From the NCBI RefSeq assembly GCF_021390535.1, contig NZ_JAJUXG010000014.1, forward strand, positions 240,898 to 304,897: a DNA stretch of 64,000 bases, given 5' to 3'. The stretch is from Dyadobacter sp. CY312. GTDB taxonomy: Bacteria; Bacteroidota; Bacteroidia; Cytophagales; Spirosomataceae. Position numbers and translations under genes: made by a program. Below are positions 58,919 through 64,000 of this stretch, piece after piece. The notes beneath the pieces were generated by a model. The model worked only from the letters and a program-made list of their open reading frames with translations. It was not told where the DNA came from and did no database searches. Numbering within the stretch: the stretch's first letter is position 1; each line of letters starts with the position of its first letter.

Positions 58919-60830
58919 GCTCAATGGATCTTAAAATTGGTAAAAAAATTTTAACAGTGGTGCCAGCATAATCATCCGGTTTATCTATAATTTCAAGGAA
59001 AGACTCTGTCTTGAATACCTCTGCCATAATTTCCAGCCGCTTTCGGGTAAGTGATATGCCAACATGCCCGCTTTGAAAGTAACTGACCTGCCGTAACTGC
59101 TTGGCAACCCTTCGTCCCACTCCATTGTCATCCACCTCTATTTCCAGTTGTTTATCGCTTTTTTTAATGATCCTTATTCTGATTTCTCCTCCCGGAGTGA
59201 GCCGATTCAGAATGCCATGTTTAATTGCATTCTCTACAATTGGCTGAATAATCAACGGTGGTACTTGCATTCCTGAGATATCAAGCCCCTTTTCAATATC
59301 AATGTAATATTCGAAGCAATTCGAGGATCGGGATTTTTCCAGAATCATATACAGTTCAAGCATTTTGAATTCCTCCACTAAAAGTATCAATTGATTAGGC
59401 GATTTGTCGATTACCAGTCTCAGCAAATCGCTAAAATCATAGAGCACTTTCCGCGCTGCTTTTACATTATTGGAATACAGGAATGAATCGATCAGGTTAA
59501 GACAGTTGAATATAAAATGAGGATTGAGCCCGCGCTGCACGACAACGAGTTCTGCCTCAAAAACCTTGGCTTTCAAGTCGATACCTCTCTGCTGGATTTG
59601 ATATTCCCGATTTACTAATGCCACAATGATAAAACAGTTATAAAGCCCCACCCCTATCAGCATGGGAACTGCAAGAAGAATTTCCCTACCCAGGCCCCAT
59701 TTACTATCACTGGCAAAGAACGCCAATACAAAACCCACCGAGGAACTGGTACTCAGGAAAGCAATCCCTTTCACTATTATTCCAAACGAACCCATTATTT
59801 CTTCCCGGATACGAAACAAATGAACGGCAAAAATGACCATAATCAGAGTAGCACAAATTATGCACACACCATTGATAACATAATATTCCTGTTCAAAATA
59901 GGATATCAATGCGGAAGAGAAAGCGATGCATACGGAGAAAATCGTCAGTTTTCCGGTAACACGATTATTAAGTTTTACCCATTTTCCCTCAGTCAGGAAA
60001 ATTCTTACCGAAGCTAGAAGACATCCTAAACTCAAAAAAAGAAAAAGCTTGTCAAAATGGAGAAGTATACTTGGCTCCTCAACAAAAAACGAGTCAATGT
60101 TGATCGGGTACTCGTAATAAACCAACACAAAAAACGCCATAAACAACAGCACACCAAATGCATGAAAAGCATAAGCCAAGTCGGATAGCAGGAAGAACTT
60201 TACCAGCAAAAACAAAATCGTGATAAAAAATATGCCGAAAAAAGGCAACATGAATTTGGCATATCCCTCATTGGCAAGTCGGTAAGCAACTTCCCACTCT
60301 TTCCGTTCCGAATCAGATTTTAAACTGAATTCTAGCGCACCAAAATTATAATCGGTAAACTTACGGCACACAATTAAAAATGCTTGTTGAGGATCATTGC
60401 TTTTTTGAGGTAACTGAATAAAATAACGTCCTGTGGTTGGAGACCTAAGCCTTTTGTTTACAAATTTTCCACCTGTTCTTACCTTCTTCCATGTACCGTA
60501 GCTTCTTTCGTATAGATCGATATAATCCTGATAGCTCGTAATAATAAATTTTTTTGATGTATCCGCAAATGCAGTTTCGGAATTGAGAAATATCCATACT
60601 GAAGTTCTGGGCTCGAAATGTTTTGAATCTGCGTTCAAAGCAAAATGCCTCAATTTCAACAGCTCCATGACAGAAACAATGTCCTCCGACTCCACTGGCT
60701 GATTATAAACGAAGGGAATCTGTAAGCTATCGTTGGGCCTGGTTGCAAAGGAAAAGTAACTGCCGCAAACGAATAACATGGTAAGCAACGATACCTTGAA
60801 AACAATTAATAAGGATGATTGATCAAGCAT
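58896..60830 (-). CDS. 7TM sensor histidine kinase (LytS/YehU type)
   Basis: A membrane kinase of 644 residues. Seen: a signal-like start (IVFKVSLLTMLFVCGSYFSF), an extracytoplasmic domain of the 7TMR-DISM type (residues about 45-190), seven hydrophobic segments (about 195-400), then the His_kinase domain with GLNPHFIFNCLNLIDSFL (phospho-acceptor His), LLEEFKMLELYMILEKSR-like region, PLIIQPIVENAIKHG and DNGVGRRVAKQ. It is the partner of the LytTR regulator that overlaps its 3' end. The signal may be a carbohydrate or peptide, as in related DISM proteins, but this is inference. Confidence 0.92.
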   Translation of the reverse strand: MLDQSSLLIVFKVSLLTMLFVCGSYFSFATRPNDSLQIPFVYNQPVESEDIVSVMELLKLRHFALNADSKHFEPRTSVWIFLNSETAFADTSKKFIITSYQDYIDLYERSYGTWKKVRTGGKFVNKRLRSPTTGRYFIQLPQKSNDPQQAFLIVCRKFTDYNFGALEFSLKSDSERKEWEVAYRLANEGYAKFMLPFFGIFFITILFLLVKFFLLSDLAYAFHAFGVLLFMAFFVLVYYEYPINIDSFFVEEPSILLHFDKLFLFLSLGCLLASVRIFLTEGKWVKLNNRVTGKLTIFSVCIAFSSALISYFEQEYYVINGVCIICATLIMVIFAVHLFRIREEIMGSFGIIVKGIAFLSTSSSVGFVLAFFASDSKWGLGREILLAVPMLIGVGLYNCFIIVALVNREYQIQQRGIDLKAKVFEAELVVVQRGLNPHFIFNCLNLIDSFLYSNNVKAARKVLYDFSDLLRLVIDKSPNQLILLVEEFKMLELYMILEKSRSSNCFEYYIDIEKGLDISGMQVPPLIIQPIVENAIKHGILNRLTPGGEIRIRIIKKSDKQLEIEVDDNGVGRRVAKQLRQVSYFQSGHVGISLTRKRLEIMAEVFKTESFLEIIDKPDDYAGTTVKIFLPILRSIEHGNSLYY

Positions 60831-61309
60831 TTTTCTATCTGGACACTCATTGTCTACCTCAGGTTAACAAGATTCCCTGCCGTCGTTTTAAAAATGTATC
60901 CCGGCACCATGGTACTGTTATGTCTCTGCCAGCTTCGTCTTTTGAGACCTGGTATCGCCTGTAAAAGAGCGTAAAGTACATTTGGGTTTCTTTGATTGTT
61001 CTTAAATCATACCCCCATCTACAATTTACTAACTACCGCACAAAGATTGAAAATTTAAAAATCCTGACAATCATCTAAAATCATGATTTTGGCAAGAGAT
61101 AATTGGTACTTAAATACAGTAAATGCAGTAGCTTTATTGGTATACCTACGATTCGATATTCCCCTACTCTCCTGCCGATCGCAACAATTTCGATGGCCTC
61201 AGAGCCCGTCTGGTACTTTACAAAAGATGCCCGAACTACCTTAAACAAATAGCTATCCGCGTATATTCTTTACTATTATTACGTCAATGCTAACTGATTC
61301 CGGGTATTA

Positions 61310-61663
61310 TTGTATGCTATAATCTCCACCAGGAAAATGCAAGAAATACGACTTCCCGACCGGACTAATTGGGGCGGACGTTACAACTACCGTTTAGCAC
61401 TATATGAAGGATTGGCGGAATCATTGTTGCAGGCTTTGCCCCCAAAGGCCACCAAAATTAAGATTTTCATTTATGAAGGTGATAATATGTTAAATATTCA
61501 AATTATTGACAGCGGCAAGGGATTTGACCTCTCAATAGTTGAAAAGACCAAGTCCCTTGGATTGCAATCGCTTAAAAACAGAGCTCTGGAAATGCACGGT
61601 TCGTTGGAAATAGTTTCTTCGGCACAGGGAACGGAAAAGATATTTATTATTCCTATTAAGTAG
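61310..61663 (+). pseudogene. C-terminal fragment of a NarX-type histidine kinase
   Basis: The end of an HATPase domain: ESLLQALPPKATKIKIFIYE, LNIQIIDSGKGFDLSIVEK, LGLQSLKNRALEMHGSLEIV and GTEKIFIIPIK. These are the G-boxes and final strand of NarX/DegS-type kinases. The N-box is damaged (in place of ExxxNAxKH stands ESLLQALPPKA) and no HisKA_3, sensor or start remains. The stretch 60831-61309 has no other gene that I can support. Confidence 0.65.
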
Positions 61664-61763
61664 TTGTTGCCGACGTACATCAATTGATTTACTTAACGGC
61701 CTGTTTAAAATGCATTCTGTAATTTGTTCGACTACAACCGGGCGGCGGTAGCGGCGGTAAAAA

Positions 61764-61800
61764 AAACAGGGTCTTTCCAAAAGATGAAAAGACCCTGTTT
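61764..61800 (-). terminator. Intrinsic terminator after the SdrD-B surface protein
   Basis: AAACAGGGTCTTT (61764-61776) pairs perfectly with AAAGACCCTGTTT (61788-61800), loop 11 nt. Read on the minus strand it is followed by a T-tract, 27 nt after the stop of the surface-protein gene. Confidence 0.88.
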
Positions 61801-61826
61801 CATTTTGTTGACAAATATTAATCCTA

Positions 61827-64000
61827 TCAGCGAACAATAATCACTTTACGATTCTCGCTTGTCCCGTTTTGAAAAGATATTTTCACCAGGTAGATTCCAG
61901 CGGGAAGATTCTTGACATTGATCGGCGAAGCGATGCTTGAACCATTTTTAGTCAAAACAACCTTTCCACTCTGATTAATCAGTTCAACTTTTCCGATTGC
62001 TTGTCCAGTTGTGCTTTGAATCGACAACTCATTACTTACCGGATTAGGGTAAATCGTTAACTCTGCACCCATGTCACCAGAAAGTTTTCTGATACTGCTG
62101 TAAGCAAAGCTACCGTCAAGGTCAATCATTTTCAGGCGATAGTAGTTAGCTCCCAAGTTAGGCTGCATATCATCAAAACGATAATTGACAAGTCCTACGT
62201 TATTTTCTTTTGCTTTTACCTGACCTATCGCATTCCATGATTTAGCATCTGCGCTGCGTTGAATCTCGAAGCTGTCGCTGTTTACCTCTTCAGTGGTTGT
62301 CCAGCGTAACAAGGCCGATACATTCTCTCCTTTCTTCACATCGAACATCGACAATTTTACCGGTAATGCTGTTGTAATACCAGCATCAATTGACATGTTA
62401 TTACGCAAAACACTGGTTTCTGCCTGCGAAGGATCTATGATGATTTCTCCAGTTTTGCCGGTTACCATGTCTGCATCACTATCTTCGTCATCGGAAGCAC
62501 TCACCACATTCGGATTGGTAAATACCATGCCGCCAGGCAAAGTAAATTCAACCTGGTAAGTACCAGCTGGTAATCCACTGAACAGATACTTACCATCTGT
62601 ACCTGTAACTGTGGTTGCCACCTCACCCCATACACTACCATTTTTCACATACAGCTTCACTGTTACGCCTGCTTTTGGATCTTCATCAGTATCTTGAATA
62701 CCATCGTGATCCTCATCAGTCCATACGTAATCACCGATAGAACCGGCCGGTACCAACCCTGCGTCAACTGTAGGGTTATCTTTGTCTATTCCAACGCCTT
62801 GTGAATTGATAAACACAGGTCCACTGAATCCACCTGTACCGGCATCACTGTCTGCGGCATCGTCGGCTCCTGCATTTGGAGTAGTAAAGCCGTAATTGGG
62901 TACAGTACCAAATTTCACACGGTAATAACCTGTTTCAAGTCCACCAAAAAGATATTCGCCATTTGCATCTGTTGTTTTGTTATCAACCTCAGCCCAATAA
63001 GCATTATTTGCCAAATCCGCAGCCGATGGCGATGCTTGATTTGGTCCTACATATCCCTGAAGAGTTACAGGTACATTTGGAACACCTGCTTCTCCTGTGG
63101 CAGCCTGGATACCATCACTGTTTGTATCATACCAAACTTTATTTCCCAGAGAGCCCGTTGCAAAAGGATCACCGCAGTTTGCGCTATTTAGTGTGATATA
63201 TGTCTCACGAACAATGCAACCGTTTAACAGCGAAACCGTTAACTTATAGACGCCGTTATTCGCTGGCTGAAAATTAGTGAGAGTATATTCTCTTGTATTA
63301 GCCAAAACTACACCATCTTTTTCCCATTTATATGTGGTCAACGGATCTCCGAAATCAATAGCTGATAAAGTGTAGTCCGTGCCATTACAAGGCTCCTGCG
63401 TATTACTGGTAAGCCTCGGGCTCAATGGCTTAATCATCACCTGCTGACTTACCGACTTACCGCACTGGTCTGTCACACGATATGTGTATACCTTACCAGC
63501 TTCCAAAGAGGATTCGGAATAGCTACTGACAGCAGCCGGATCCACCACTTCAAACGGGCCACCATCAATGCTTCTTTCTACAACGAAAGGTCCAAACCCT
63601 GAGAATTGCAACAGAGCCTGGCCGGTTGCCTGAGGACCAGAGCCCAAAGGCTGGCAATTGAGCGCCAAACTACGTGTAATGGTAGGATTGGTTTGCCAGG
63701 CTGATATATTAATTATACCCGAACGGATAGCAGAAGGACACTCTCCCTCCGAAGATGGACGGACAATTTCATAATAGTAAGTTCCGGACGGAACATTTGC
63801 CGGCGTTGCAAGCGTACTTATAAGTGTACCGGTTGCATCTGTACCGCTGTATAGCTTATAGGTTAATGTTCCTCCGGTGTTGTTAACTGCATGGTACTGA
63901 ATGCTGTTCAATCCATCGTTACAAATCTTCTCCACCACAGGTGTTACCGTGAAGTTCATTGCCTGAGTGGCCGGGATTGTCATAACATTAGACTCCTGAG
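61827..64000 (-). CDS. SdrD-B-repeat T9SS surface protein (5' part outside window)
   Basis: The last 720-odd residues of a very large secreted protein; the frame is open through base 64000, and an ATG at 63981-63983 is internal (QESNVMTIPATQ). Seen: Ig-like/PKD-type segments (SLALNCQPLGSGPQ, YTYRVTDQCGKSVSQQ, YKLTVSLLNGCIVRETY), two SdrD-B (Cna-B-like) domains (GSLGNKVWYDTNSDGIQAAT and GSIGDYVWTDEDHDGIQDTD, each with the D-x-D/N-x-D calcium loop), the pre-sorting module LPVKLSMFDVKKGENVSALL and the T9SS type A sorting domain (LTIYPNPVSNELSIQSTTG). Role probably adhesion or surface layer. Confidence 0.92.
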   Translation of the reverse strand, partial: QESNVMTIPATQAMNFTVTPVVEKICNDGLNSIQYHAVNNTGGTLTYKLYSGTDATGTLISTLATPANVPSGTYYYEIVRPSSEGECPSAIRSGIINISAWQTNPTITRSLALNCQPLGSGPQATGQALLQFSGFGPFVVERSIDGGPFEVVDPAAVSSYSESSLEAGKVYTYRVTDQCGKSVSQQVMIKPLSPRLTSNTQEPCNGTDYTLSAIDFGDPLTTYKWEKDGVVLANTREYTLTNFQPANNGVYKLTVSLLNGCIVRETYITLNSANCGDPFATGSLGNKVWYDTNSDGIQAATGEAGVPNVPVTLQGYVGPNQASPSAADLANNAYWAEVDNKTTDANGEYLFGGLETGYYRVKFGTVPNYGFTTPNAGADDAADSDAGTGGFSGPVFINSQGVGIDKDNPTVDAGLVPAGSIGDYVWTDEDHDGIQDTDEDPKAGVTVKLYVKNGSVWGEVATTVTGTDGKYLFSGLPAGTYQVEFTLPGGMVFTNPNVVSASDDEDSDADMVTGKTGEIIIDPSQAETSVLRNNMSIDAGITTALPVKLSMFDVKKGENVSALLRWTTTEEVNSDSFEIQRSADAKSWNAIGQVKAKENNVGLVNYRFDDMQPNLGANYYRLKMIDLDGSFAYSSIRKLSGDMGAELTIYPNPVSNELSIQSTTGQAIGKVELINQSGKVVLTKNGSSIASPINVKNLPAGIYLVKISFQNGTSENRKVIIVR

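Noticed and set aside
1..64000. CRISPR array, tRNA or rRNA genes
   Set aside because: No regularly spaced repeats with unique spacers and no cloverleaf or rRNA-like stretches were seen on either strand by eye.

Overview
The window looks like a chromosomal segment of a member of the Bacteroidota, most likely order Cytophagales (Dyadobacter/Spirosoma-like). The reasons are three proteins or fragments with the C-terminal type IX secretion (T9SS type A) sorting domain, families common in this group (DUF2200, DUF4142, REC-only response regulators, a CheB-CheR-PAS-kinase fusion, a TreY-MalQ fusion), weak Shine-Dalgarno signals, and moderate GC. No tRNA, rRNA or CRISPR array was seen. The genus is inferred; it cannot be proved from this sequence alone.

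Layout. 1-4.5 kb: the end of a tyrosine recombinase, then a run of small SRPBCC, DUF2200 and DUF1801 genes and a VOC gene with an in-frame amber stop. 4.5-5.8 kb: a scar in which two IS21-type 3' ends lie back to back between a truncated T9SS gene and a truncated sulfatase gene. 5.9-13.9 kb: two divergent glycan operons (GT9, GmhB-like phosphatase and two GT4-like enzymes on the left; a frameshifted carbamoyltransferase, GT2 and GT9 on the right). 14-38 kb: a stress-type region with single and double REC proteins, two DUF4142 proteins, a zinc alcohol dehydrogenase, manganese catalase, DUF892 ferritin-like protein, FAD/Rieske oxidoreductase, CinA-like protein, LLM oxidoreductase, GlgX and transaldolase, mixed with genes broken by small indels (DUF1264, LEA/WHy, SemiSWEET, SDR, a lipoprotein). 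39.3-45.4 kb: TreZ and a TreY-MalQ fusion, which with GlgX give a glycogen-to-trehalose route. 46-55.5 kb: a CheB/CheR/PAS/kinase fusion, a T9SS beta-helix protein with an internal amber stop, and a multi-PAS kinase. 55.9-64 kb: a REC protein, a mosaic of gene fragments, a LytS/LytTR-type two-component pair, and a large SdrD-B-repeat T9SS surface protein that runs off the window.

The most interesting pattern is a shared promoter-like motif. At 21 places, on both strands, a sequence TGGCA(T/C)(A/G)-N4-TT followed by A or T lies usually 46-73 nt upstream of the start codon of the genes above. It has the -24 half and the exact spacing of a sigma-54 promoter but almost always lacks the GC of the -12 half. 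It occurs in six divergent pairs and ties the glycan, oxidative-stress, trehalose/glycogen and signalling genes into one apparent regulon. A second theme is decay: at least five genes carry small indels, four of them in or beside homopolymer runs, and two more carry single in-frame TAG codons, while the very long genes are intact.
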